The notes under the pieces are model-generated. The model ran no database searches and was not told the origin of the DNA. It was given only the letters and a program-made list of their open reading frames with translations. Of a stretch of 64,000 nt of DNA, positions 57,698 to 64,000 are shown piece after piece; within the stretch, counting starts at the first letter, position 1, and each line of letters starts with the position of its first letter. Source of the DNA: DASPFV01 sp035620975. GTDB lineage: Bacteria > Acidobacteriota > Vicinamibacteria > Vicinamibacterales > 2-12-FULL-66-21. Location: NCBI GenBank assembly GCA_035620975.1, contig DASPFV010000028.1, positions 1 through 64,000 on the forward strand. Reading direction: 5' to 3'. The position numbers and the translations under genes were made by a program.

Positions 57698-58866
57698 GCC
57701 TGAAGACCCGTCTCTCGGTCCTGTTCATCTCGACCCCTGTCCTCGCCTTCGTGATTGTCGGCGGCCTGATGGGCAAGGAACCGGCGGGGGACCAGACGCT
57801 CCAGCATCTGCGCGTGTTCGACGACGTCGTCTCGCTGGTGATGAACCACTACGTCGGCGAGGTGAAGCCCGATCGCGTGATGGACGGAGCGCTGCGCGGG
57901 CTGGCAGACGGTCTCGACCCGGACAGTGCCTATCTCGACGCGCGTCAGGTGCAGTCGCTCGAATCCGGCGAAGCGCTGCCGGACGGGGAAGTCGGCCTGG
58001 AGTTCACACGTCAGTACTACCTGCGCGTGATCGCCGCGCGCGACGGCTCGCCGGCGGCCCGGGCGGGCCTGCAGACGGGCGACACGGTCCGCGCGGTCGA
58101 CGGCAGGCCAACGCGTGACATGTCGGTCTTCGAAGGCATGCGCCTCCTCCGCGGCAAGCCGGGGACCAAGGTGACCCTCACGGTCCTCCGGAACAACGCG
58201 GCCGACCCGCACGAGATCGTGCTCGTTCGCGAGGCACCCTCCGGTCCGTCCGTGACGAGCCGGCTGATCGACGGTGACATCGGCTACCTGCGTATCGTCG
58301 CGTTCCGCGACGACGCGGCCGCGGAGCTGCGGAAGCAGGCGGCGGAGCTGAAACGCGGCGGCGCGAGGTCCCTCGTCCTCGACGTGCGCGGCACGGCCGA
58401 AGGCACCTTCGACAGCGGAGTGGCCGCCGCGCGGCTGTTCGTCAAGTCGGGCACGCTGACGATCAAGTCCGCCCGCAGCGGCGAGGCCGTGCGGGAGTCG
58501 ATCGAGGCCGCCGCGGGTGACGGCGCCATCGAAGGTCCGGTGATGCTGCTCGTGACCACGGGCACGGCCGGCCCGGCGGAGGTGTTCGTGGCCGCGCTCG
58601 ACGGCAACGGCCGCGCCGAACTCGTGGGCGAGCGGACGCTGGGGCGGTCCGGCCAGCAGCGCCTGGTGAAGCTGCCCGAAGGACGCGGCCTCTGGCTCAC
58701 CTACGTGCGCTATCTGACGCCGGGCGGACAGGCCATTCAGGGCCGCGGCATCGAGCCCGATCTGGCCGTCGAGGAGCCGAGCGTCGAGTTCGGCGCCCCG
58801 CCGCCGACGACCGATCCGATCCTCGAGGCGGCCATCGCGCACATCCGCACCAGAGCCGCAGCCTGA
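57694..58866 (+). CDS. S41/CtpA-family protein, catalytic dyad apparently lost
   Basis: A 390-aa protein with an N-terminal membrane or signal helix (about 6-25), a PDZ domain (about 95-170: GSPAARAGLQTGDTVRAVDG) and an S41 core. The nucleophile motif, usually GSASASE, reads GTAGPAE, putting Gly293 where Ser is expected. The Lys 25 residues later is Arg318 (TLGRSGQ). That spacing equals the Ser-Lys spacing of active CtpB as I recall it. It is thus probably a non-proteolytic PDZ/S41 scaffold. ATG 57694 overlaps the envC-like stop; ATG 57673 is an alternative. Confidence 0.82.
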   Translation: MSLKTRLSVLFISTPVLAFVIVGGLMGKEPAGDQTLQHLRVFDDVVSLVMNHYVGEVKPDRVMDGALRGLADGLDPDSAYLDARQVQSLESGEALPDGEVGLEFTRQYYLRVIAARDGSPAARAGLQTGDTVRAVDGRPTRDMSVFEGMRLLRGKPGTKVTLTVLRNNAADPHEIVLVREAPSGPSVTSRLIDGDIGYLRIVAFRDDAAAELRKQAAELKRGGARSLVLDVRGTAEGTFDSGVAAARLFVKSGTLTIKSARSGEAVRESIEAAAGDGAIEGPVMLLVTTGTAGPAEVFVAALDGNGRAELVGERTLGRSGQQRLVKLPEGRGLWLTYVRYLTPGGQAIQGRGIEPDLAVEEPSVEFGAPPPTTDPILEAAIAHIRTRAAA

Positions 58867-58953
58867 CGCACGCGTGCGATCGAGGTGCCGCGATCTCTCG
58901 CACTCGCGGGCGACGATCGGCTCCCGTTTCGCATTTCCCCTCCACGTACGTGG

Positions 58954-58982
58954 TTGACACTGCGCGAGCACAAGCGTATAAC
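58954..58982 (+). promoter_or_regulatory. Sigma-70-type promoter of the HU gene
   Basis: TTGACA (58954-58959), a 17-bp spacer and TATAAC (58977-58982) give a start near 58989 and a leader of about 59 nt. The leader holds the hairpin CCTTGC-TGG-GCAAGG (59009-59023) and a GGAGGTG Shine-Dalgarno. Confidence 0.75.
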
Positions 58983-59047
58983 CGCTTAGCACTCGAGCTC
59001 GCGGAAACCCTTGCTGGGCAAGGCTCCGCCTATGTTCCGGAGGTGTC

Positions 59048-59320
59048 ATGAACAAGCAGGATCTCATTTCGAAGATCGCGCAGGACACTGGCATCACGAA
59101 GGCCAGCGCAGCGGCCGCTGTCGATTCCTTCATCGAAGGGATCACCAGGTCGTTGAAAAAGGGGCAGCCGATCACGTTCGTCGGCTTCGGCACCTTCAAG
59201 ACATCGCAGCGCAAGGCGCGGATGGCGCGCAACCCGCAGACGGGTGCGGCGATCAAGATCCCGAAGCGACGCGTGGCGCGCTTCACTGCCGGCAAGGCAC
59301 TCAAGTCGGCGCTGAATTAG
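59048..59320 (+). CDS. HU-family DNA-binding protein
   Basis: A 90-aa histone-like protein: MNKQDLISKIAQDTGITKASAAAAVDSF, the FVGFGTFKTSQRKARMARNPQTG arm region with the conserved Pro of the DNA-intercalating tip (RNPQTG), and KIPKRRVARFTAGKAL. It bends and compacts DNA as a dimer. It has its own strong promoter and a GGAGG site 5 nt before the ATG. Confidence 0.95.
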   Translation: MNKQDLISKIAQDTGITKASAAAAVDSFIEGITRSLKKGQPITFVGFGTFKTSQRKARMARNPQTGAAIKIPKRRVARFTAGKALKSALN

Positions 59321-59520
59321 CGAGGCCGTGCCTCAGACGCGCGAGGCTCCGCCTCGCCAGTCGGATCCTCCGAGTACGCCGCGCTGATGCGCGGACGGCC
59401 TTGCCCCCCGGAGACATGTGAGTCGTTGGTGGTGCTGAGGGTCAAGGCGACTAGTGGACCGCAGATGACTTCTGAAAGCGGCATCCCGTAGCTCACCCGC
59501 GTGAATTGGCCCGCGACGGC

Positions 59521-59606
59521 GGGAGGCGGGCCACCTTACCCTCGACCAGGCAGTCCACCAGAGCTGTGGGTGGGCCCGGCCGGACAGGCCAGGCCTACCC
59601 GCCTCC
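59521..59606 (+). ncRNA. Candidate structured RNA or large hairpin element
   Basis: GGAGGCGGG (59522-59530) can pair over 9 bp with CCCGCCTCC (59598-59606). Abutting it inside is a hairpin, GGCC-C-GGCC / GGCC-A-GGCC with loop GGACA (59573-59595). CCAC (59531) can also pair with GTGG (59566). No SRP, RNase P, tmRNA or tRNA signature is present. It may be a terminator, a small RNA or chance GC pairing. Confidence 0.3.
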
Positions 59607-59627
59607 TCCCTCGAGCGGATCGGTTCG

Positions 59628-59657
59628 TTGACTCCCGTTCCAGCGCTCTGTTAGACT
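59628..59657 (+). promoter_or_regulatory. Promoter of tRNA-Val
   Basis: TTGACT (59628-59633), an 18-bp spacer and TAGACT (59652-59657) place the start near 59664, about 28 nt before the tRNA. Confidence 0.55.
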
Positions 59658-59691
59658 GATCCTTCCGGTAAGGCCAGTGTTTTCAAGACAT

Positions 59692-59768
59692 AGGCGCGTA
59701 GCTCAGTTGGTTAGAGCGCCTGCTTGACACGCAGGAGGTCGGCAGTTCGAGTCTGCCCGTGCCTACCA
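59692..59768 (+). tRNA. tRNA-Val (anticodon GAC)
   Basis: A complete 77-nt cloverleaf with encoded CCA. The acceptor AGGCGCG pairs with CGTGCCT, the D stem is GCTC/GAGC, the anticodon stem CCTGC/GCAGG with loop TTGACAC (anticodon GAC, reading GUC/GUU), and the T arm is GGCAG-TTCGAGT-CTGCC. It lies alone between the HU and thrS genes. Confidence 0.97.
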
Positions 59769-59907
59769 TTCGAACCGGCCGCTCGCGCACGGGCGGCGTC
59801 GCTCATGGCAGGCCGTCTCGGAACACGGCGGCTTCGCGCATGGCGGGGGCGGCAACGGTGATCGTCGAGCGTCCTGCCCTCCCGACAGCGATCCGGTCCG
59901 CATTCAG

Positions 59908-61890
59908 ATGAACGATCGTCCGGGCGATATCTCCGTCACGTTGCCCGACGGCTCCAGCCGTCGCGTGCCCGCCGGCACCACCGCAGGTGCCGTGGCGGAG
60001 GAGATCTCTCCTCGCCTGGCGACGGCGGCGGTCGCCGCCGTCGTGAACGGCCAGCTCGTCGACCTGACCTGTCCATTGCGGGCGGACGCCCGCGTGCGCA
60101 TTGTCACGCCCGACAGTCCGGAGGCGCTCGGCCTGTATCGGCACAGCACGGCGCACCTCCTGGCGGCCGCGGTCACGAACCTGTTTCCCGGGGCGCAGTG
60201 CGGCATCGGCCCCGCGACCGACGAGGGCTTCTTCTACGACTTCGTGGTCGAACGGCCGTTCGTGCCCGAGGATCTCGAAGCCATCGAGAAGAAGATGCGC
60301 GAACTGGCCAGCCAGGATCTGCCGTTCGAGCGTCAGCTCTGGCCTCGCGAGGAAGCCACGCGCTTCTTCTCGGAGCGCGGCGAGCCGCTGAAAGTGCAGC
60401 TGATCGAAGAGAAGACGGCCGGCCAGCCGGAAGTGTCCTGTTACACGATCAAGGATCGCGAAACCTTCGTGGACTTCTGCGTGGGTCCGCACGTCCCGTC
60501 GACCGCCCGGCTGAAGGCGTTCAAGCTCCTCGGCACGTCCAACGCGTACTGGAAGGGAGACGCGCGCAACCAGCCGATGCAGCGGATCTCGGGCACCGCC
60601 TTCCTGAGCGAGGCGGACCTGAAGACCCACCTGAAGCGGATGGAGGAGGCGAAGAAACGCGACCACCGGAAGCTCGGGAAGGATCTCGGGCTCTTCATGT
60701 TCCACCGGTGGGCCCCCGGGGCCGCGTTCTGGCAGCCCAAGGGGACGGTCCTCTGGAACACGCTGGCCGACTACATGCGCAGCGTCCTCGTCCCGGCGGG
60801 GTACGCGGAGGTGCGCGCGCCGATCGTGTTCAACAAGGCGCTCTGGGAGACGTCCGGGCACTGGGAGCACTACCGCCAGAACATGTTCCTCGTGGAGAGC
60901 GAAGGCGAGCAGATGGGGCTCAAGGCGATGAACTGCCCGGGGCATTTCCTGATGTTCGCCAGCGAGGTGCGCAGCTACCGCGACCTCCCGATCCGGTATC
61001 ACGAGCAGACGCCGCTGCACCGCAACGAGGCATCAGGCGTGCTCTCCGGCCTGACGCGCGTCCGGCAGTTCAGCCAGGACGACGGGCACTGCTTCGTGAT
61101 GGAATCCCAGATCGGCGAGGAGGTGGAGCGGCTGCTGCGGCTGGTGCAGCGCGTCTACGGCGACTTCGGCCTCAAGTCGGAGATGAAGCTGTCGACGCGT
61201 CCCTCCGAGTTCCTGGGCACCGTCGACACGTGGGATCACGCCGAATCCGAGCTCAGGCACGCGCTGGCCGCCGTGGGCGAGCCCTATGCCCTCAACGAGG
61301 GCGACGGCGCGTTCTACGGGCCCAAGATCGACTTCGACGTCACCGACGCGATCGGCCGCAGGTGGCAGTGCGCGACGATTCAGCTCGACTTCCAGATGCC
61401 GGAACGGTTCGACCTGAAGTACGTCGGCGCCGACAACGCCGAGCATCGCCCGGTCGTGATTCATCGGGCGATCTTCGGGAGCTTCGAGCGGTTCGTCGCG
61501 CTGCTGATCGAGCACTATGCCGGCGCGTTCCCGTTGTGGCTCGCGCCCGTTCAAGTGATCGTCCTGCCAATCTCGGACCGGCACCTGGAGTACGCGCGTC
61601 TCGTCCGGGCGCAGCTCGCCTCGGCTGGTCTGCGCGTGGAGCTCGACGAGCGCCAGGAAAAGATTGGCTTTAAGATCCGCGAGGCGCAGCTGCAGAAGGT
61701 CCCGTACATGCTGGTAGTGGGCGATCGCGAGGTGGCCGAGCGCACCGTGTCGGTGCGCAGCCGCAGCGGCGGAGATCAGGGGTCCCGGGCGGTCGAGGCG
61801 TTCCTGGAAGACGCGCTACGCGAAGCGCAGTCGAAGGGCAGGGCCGAAGTGGCGCAGCCGCCCGAGCCGGTTGGACACGGTCAGATCTAG
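59908..61890 (+). CDS. thrS: Threonyl-tRNA synthetase
   Basis: A 660-aa class II synthetase. Domains in order are TGS (about 5-68), the editing SAD domain with HSTAHLLAAAV (about 78), the catalytic core with MNCPGHFLMF (zinc Cys), YHEQTPLHRNEASG (His) and the final zinc His region VIHRAIFGSFERF, then the C-terminal anticodon domain (VIVLPISDRHLEYARLV). It starts the classical thrS-infC-rpmI-rplT-pheS order. The stop overlaps the infC Shine-Dalgarno. Confidence 0.97.
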   Translation: MNDRPGDISVTLPDGSSRRVPAGTTAGAVAEEISPRLATAAVAAVVNGQLVDLTCPLRADARVRIVTPDSPEALGLYRHSTAHLLAAAVTNLFPGAQCGIGPATDEGFFYDFVVERPFVPEDLEAIEKKMRELASQDLPFERQLWPREEATRFFSERGEPLKVQLIEEKTAGQPEVSCYTIKDRETFVDFCVGPHVPSTARLKAFKLLGTSNAYWKGDARNQPMQRISGTAFLSEADLKTHLKRMEEAKKRDHRKLGKDLGLFMFHRWAPGAAFWQPKGTVLWNTLADYMRSVLVPAGYAEVRAPIVFNKALWETSGHWEHYRQNMFLVESEGEQMGLKAMNCPGHFLMFASEVRSYRDLPIRYHEQTPLHRNEASGVLSGLTRVRQFSQDDGHCFVMESQIGEEVERLLRLVQRVYGDFGLKSEMKLSTRPSEFLGTVDTWDHAESELRHALAAVGEPYALNEGDGAFYGPKIDFDVTDAIGRRWQCATIQLDFQMPERFDLKYVGADNAEHRPVVIHRAIFGSFERFVALLIEHYAGAFPLWLAPVQVIVLPISDRHLEYARLVRAQLASAGLRVELDERQEKIGFKIREAQLQKVPYMLVVGDREVAERTVSVRSRSGGDQGSRAVEAFLEDALREAQSKGRAEVAQPPEPVGHGQI

Positions 61891-61894
61891 GAGG
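61889..61894 (+). promoter_or_regulatory. Shine-Dalgarno that decides the infC start
   Basis: A perfect AGGAGG overlaps the thrS stop and lies 5 nt before an ATC codon (61900) that opens the infC frame. There is no ATG, GTG or TTG at this position in that frame, so AUC is the likely start codon. Confidence 0.65.
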
Positions 61895-61899
61895 TCGTT

Positions 61900-62493
61900 A
61901 TCGCATTCGATCGAGGACCGCGTCGGGATGACCGCACGCGGGTGAACGAACGGATCAGGGTCCGCGAGGTCCGCGTCATCGACGATACGGGCCAGCAGCT
62001 CGGGATCATGGCACCGCAGCAGGCGCTGGCCATCGCGCGCCAGAAAGGGCTCGATCTCGTGGAGATCGCGGCCACGGCGACCCCGCCGGTCTGCCGCATC
62101 ATGGACTTCGGGCGCTATCAGTACCAGGAACAGAAGCGCGCCCGCCAGGCCAAGAAGCACCAGAAGGTCATCGAGGTCAAGGAAATCAAGTTCCGGCCGA
62201 AGGTCGACGAGCACGACTATCAGTTCAAGAAGAAGCACATCGAGCGCTTCCTGTCCGAGGGAGACAAGGTGAAGGCGACGATCTTCTTCAGGGGCCGCGA
62301 GATGGCGCACCCGGAGATCGGGCGGCGCATCCTCGAGCGGCTGATCGACGATCTCGGCGAGGTCGCCATCGCCGAGACGGCGCCGCGCCAGGAGGGCAAT
62401 CAGATGCACACGATCCTGTCCCAGCGCGCCGGCGCCAAGCAGCCGCGCCCGGCCGCGCCGCGGCGGACGCAGACCGATACCGATGGACAGTGA
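61900..62493 (+). CDS. infC: Translation initiation factor IF-3 with AUC start codon
   Basis: A 197-aa IF-3. The N-domain has VNERIRVREVRVIDDTGQQLGIM, LVEIAATATPPVCRIMDFG and YQEQKRARQAKKHQK (linker); the C-domain has EIKFRPKVDEHDYQFKKKHIERFL and ATIFFRGREMAHPEIG. The strong AGGAGG at 61889 selects ATC at 61900, giving 14 residues before the conserved VNERIR block, as expected for the family. The next in-frame GTG (61942) would truncate it and has no such site. AUU/AUC infC starts allow IF-3 to repress its own synthesis in E. coli. Confidence 0.9.
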   Translation: MAFDRGPRRDDRTRVNERIRVREVRVIDDTGQQLGIMAPQQALAIARQKGLDLVEIAATATPPVCRIMDFGRYQYQEQKRARQAKKHQKVIEVKEIKFRPKVDEHDYQFKKKHIERFLSEGDKVKATIFFRGREMAHPEIGRRILERLIDDLGEVAIAETAPRQEGNQMHTILSQRAGAKQPRPAAPRRTQTDTDGQ

Positions 62494-62497
62494 GATC

Positions 62498-62692
62498 ATG
62501 CCCAAGCTCAAGACGCATCGCGGAGCCGCCAAGCGGTTCAAGAAGACCGGGACAGGCAAGTTCGTGCGCAGCAAGGCGTTCAAGCAGCACATCCTGACCA
62601 GCAAGACCCGCAGCCGGAAGCGCGCGCTGCGGGGCACGGTCGTCGTCGCTGCCGCCGACCAGGCCAGGCTGCGGCGGATGCTGCCGGACTAG
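62498..62692 (+). CDS. rpmI: 50S ribosomal protein L35
   Basis: A 64-aa basic protein: MPKLKTHRGAAKRFKKTGTGK, then KTRSRKRALRGTVVVAAAD. ATG 62498 is the family start; an in-frame ATG at 62483 lies inside the infC end. It is 4 bp from the infC stop. The following 56-bp gap to rplT contains a 6-bp hairpin. Confidence 0.95.
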   Translation: MPKLKTHRGAAKRFKKTGTGKFVRSKAFKQHILTSKTRSRKRALRGTVVVAAADQARLRRMLPD

Positions 62693-62697
62693 AGTCG

Positions 62698-62714
62698 GCT
62701 TCCCCGCCGGAAGC
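62698..62714 (+). promoter_or_regulatory. Hairpin between rpmI and rplT
   Basis: GCTTCC and GGAAGC form a stem with loop CCGCC just after the rpmI stop. It may modulate L20 translation or message stability; L20 autoregulates this operon in other bacteria, but this hairpin does not match a known L20 site. Confidence 0.3.
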
Positions 62715-62748
62715 TGAAGCGGGAAACTGCAAGCTTCGGAAAGTCATC

Positions 62749-63135
62749 ATGCCCAGAGTCAAACGAGGAAACGTCCGGCGCGCGAAGCGGAAGAAGCTGC
62801 TGGCGCGGGCCAAGGGGTTCTATCAGACCAAGAGCAAGCTGTATCGCTCGGCGAAGGAGTCGGTCGATACCGCGCTCAAGTACGCGTACGTCGGCCGGCG
62901 GCGCAAGAAGCGGGATTTCCGCCGCCTTTGGGTGATGCGAATCAACGCGGCCGCGCGCGAGAACGGCTTGACGTACGGCCAGCTCGTCTCGGGCCTGAAA
63001 GCCGCGGGCAATCCCATCGATCGCAAGAGCCTGGCGGACCTTGCGGTCTCCAGCCCGGCGACGTTCGCGCGGCTGGCGAAGATGGCCGCGGACGCGAGGG
63101 GCGCGGGGACCAGCCGCCCGGCCGCACGGACGTAA
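62749..63135 (+). CDS. rplT: 50S ribosomal protein L20
   Basis: A 128-aa basic protein with the standard start MPRVKRGNVRRAKRKKLLARAKGF, SAKESVDTALKYAYVGRRRKKRDFRRLW and the RINAAARENGL helix. A C-terminal extension (about 118-128, GAGTSRPAART) is slightly longer than usual. L20 binds 23S rRNA and represses its own operon in other bacteria. Confidence 0.96.
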   Translation: MPRVKRGNVRRAKRKKLLARAKGFYQTKSKLYRSAKESVDTALKYAYVGRRRKKRDFRRLWVMRINAAARENGLTYGQLVSGLKAAGNPIDRKSLADLAVSSPATFARLAKMAADARGAGTSRPAART

Positions 63136-63236
63136 CCGACCGCGCGCCGCGGTGAGGGCAGGATGCCGGACCCGCGGGCACACGGGCCCGTATCGTCGTG
63201 CCCTCGCAGTCCCAGTCCCGCCTCTGAGCGTCCGTG

Positions 63237-64000
63237 ATGACCGATCCCTCCAGGCACATCGACGAGCTTCGCGATCAGTTCACCCGTGATCTGGAACAGG
63301 CCGGCGCCGAGGCCGAGGTCCGCGCCGTGCGCGACCGCTATCTCTCACGCAGGAGCGGCCTCGTGTCGGGGCTGCTCCGAACGCTGGGCTCCGCGCCGCC
63401 GGAGGACCGCCCGCGCCTGGGCCAGCTCGTGAACCGCCTCAAGGCGGACATCGACGAGCGGCTCGCCGCCCGCCTCGCAGCGGTGGCGAGCGCGCGTCCG
63501 CCGAAGGGGTCCGTCGATGTCACCCTGCCAGGCCGGGTGCCGGCAGTCGGCCACCGGCACCCGCTCTCGATCCTCCGCGAGGAGATTGAAGGCATCTTCA
63601 CGCGATACGGGTTCCTGATTATCGAGGGGCCCGAGCTCGAGGACGACTACCACAACTTCGAGGCGCTGAACATGCCGCCGGAGCACCCGGCGCGCGACAT
63701 GCAGGACACGCTGTATCTCGGGGGCGCCGTCCGCTCGCTGGCCGGCGCCGCCGCGACGCTGCTGCGGACCCACACGTCGGGCATGCAGATCCGCCACATG
63801 GAGACGCATCCGCCGCCCGTGCGACTGATCGCGCCTGGCCGGGTATACCGGCGCGACAACTTCGACCTGACGCACACGCCGATGTTCACGCAGGTCGAGG
63901 GGCTCGTCGTCGGCGAGACCGTCACGCTGGCCGATCTCAAGGGCACGCTCACGGCGTTCGCCCACGAGCTGTTCGGGGCGGAGCGGCGCGTGCGCTTCCG
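63237..64000 (+). CDS. pheS: Phenylalanyl-tRNA synthetase alpha subunit (3' truncated)
   Basis: The first 254 residues or so are in the window. They comprise the N-terminal coiled coil (RLGQLVNRLKADIDERLAARL) and the start of the class II core: HPLSILREEIEGIFTRYGF, HPARDMQDTLYLG, LLRTHTSGMQIRHME and IAPGRVYRRDNFDLTHTPMF. ATG 63237 is chosen; a GTG precedes it by one codon. It runs off the window edge, and pheT would follow. Confidence 0.95.
   Translation, partial: MTDPSRHIDELRDQFTRDLEQAGAEAEVRAVRDRYLSRRSGLVSGLLRTLGSAPPEDRPRLGQLVNRLKADIDERLAARLAAVASARPPKGSVDVTLPGRVPAVGHRHPLSILREEIEGIFTRYGFLIIEGPELEDDYHNFEALNMPPEHPARDMQDTLYLGGAVRSLAGAAATLLRTHTSGMQIRHMETHPPPVRLIAPGRVYRRDNFDLTHTPMFTQVEGLVVGETVTLADLKGTLTAFAHELFGAERRVRF

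Larger units (their letters stand above)
59321..59691. other. 371-bp non-coding stretch between HU and tRNA-Val
   Basis: No coding region is credible here. It begins with the inverted repeat GCGAGGC-TCC-GCCTCGC (59341-59357), which lacks a T-run but may end the HU message; a related GGCTCCGCC lies in the HU leader. A GC-rich foldable element is at 59521-59606 and the tRNA promoter at 59628-59657. Confidence 0.6.

Noticed and set aside
59521..59606. SRP (4.5S) or 6S RNA
   Set aside because: The conserved SRP apical sequence and 6S bubble are not present; only generic GC pairing is seen.
61942..62493. infC beginning at the GTG
   Set aside because: No Shine-Dalgarno, and it removes conserved N-terminal residues; the ATC at 61900 fits better.

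Overview
The window is about 64 kb of high-GC, gene-dense bacterial chromosome, complete except for a 3'-truncated pheS at the right edge. An orphan ADOP-type duplicated permease, two metzincin/M64-type secreted proteases, an extended-SDR threonine dehydrogenase-like enzyme, LpxB/LpxD (hence an LPS outer membrane), TonB/ExbBD and many zinc-finger anti-sigma/HEAT-type genes suggest an Acidobacteriota member, most likely Vicinamibacteria. That placement is inference from gene content; no rRNA is present. No prophage, IS element or CRISPR array was seen.

Layout. 1-5.4 kb: secreted M28 peptidase, ChaN-like protein, an ExbB-ExbD-ExbD-TonB operon, TerC. 5.5-13.3 kb: a domain-swapped aconitase-family hydratase, a small Cys protein divergent from ApaG, Aat coupled to an ADOP permease, a 2Fe-2S ferredoxin, an SDR. 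13.3-17 kb: M64 peptidase, rhomboid protease, a second SDR, a small Cys protein. 17-21.4 kb: an ECF sigma factor, its anti-sigma factor and two exported HEAT-repeat proteins in one operon. 21.4-27.1 kb: DUF892 protein, then acnA-queG-udgX-yqgE. 27.1-32.1 kb: OpuC-type ABC system with fused permease/binding protein, and a secreted triad of unknown protein, matrixin and beta-barrel. 32.1-40.9 kb: lpxB with an active/inactive M16 protease pair, divergent lpxD, a membrane protein, MgtC, a P1-nuclease-like protein. 40.9-45.4 kb: memo-ammecr1-nfo, then gatC-gatA. 45.5-47.5 kb: two hsp20 genes leading into rpoZ, and a third divergent hsp20. 47.6-52.7 kb: ymdB-xseA-xseB-ispA-tlyA-nadK. 52.7-58.9 kb: mltG, yqgF, then an alkaline-phosphatase-superfamily protein, an EnvC-like protein and an S41 homologue that appears catalytically dead. 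59-64 kb: HU, tRNA-Val(GAC), and the classical thrS-infC-rpmI-rplT-pheS translation cluster, with infC apparently starting at AUC.

Two features run across the window. Many first-in-operon genes have a -10-like hexamer only 6-9 nt before the start codon and no Shine-Dalgarno, which predicts leaderless mRNAs. Several intergenic gaps carry degenerate 7-bp GAACC-type tandem repeats in either orientation. Genes inside operons are commonly joined by ATGA or GTGA overlaps. At this GC content long spurious antisense ORFs are frequent; starts were chosen from overlaps, Shine-Dalgarno sites, -10 positions and protein family boundaries.
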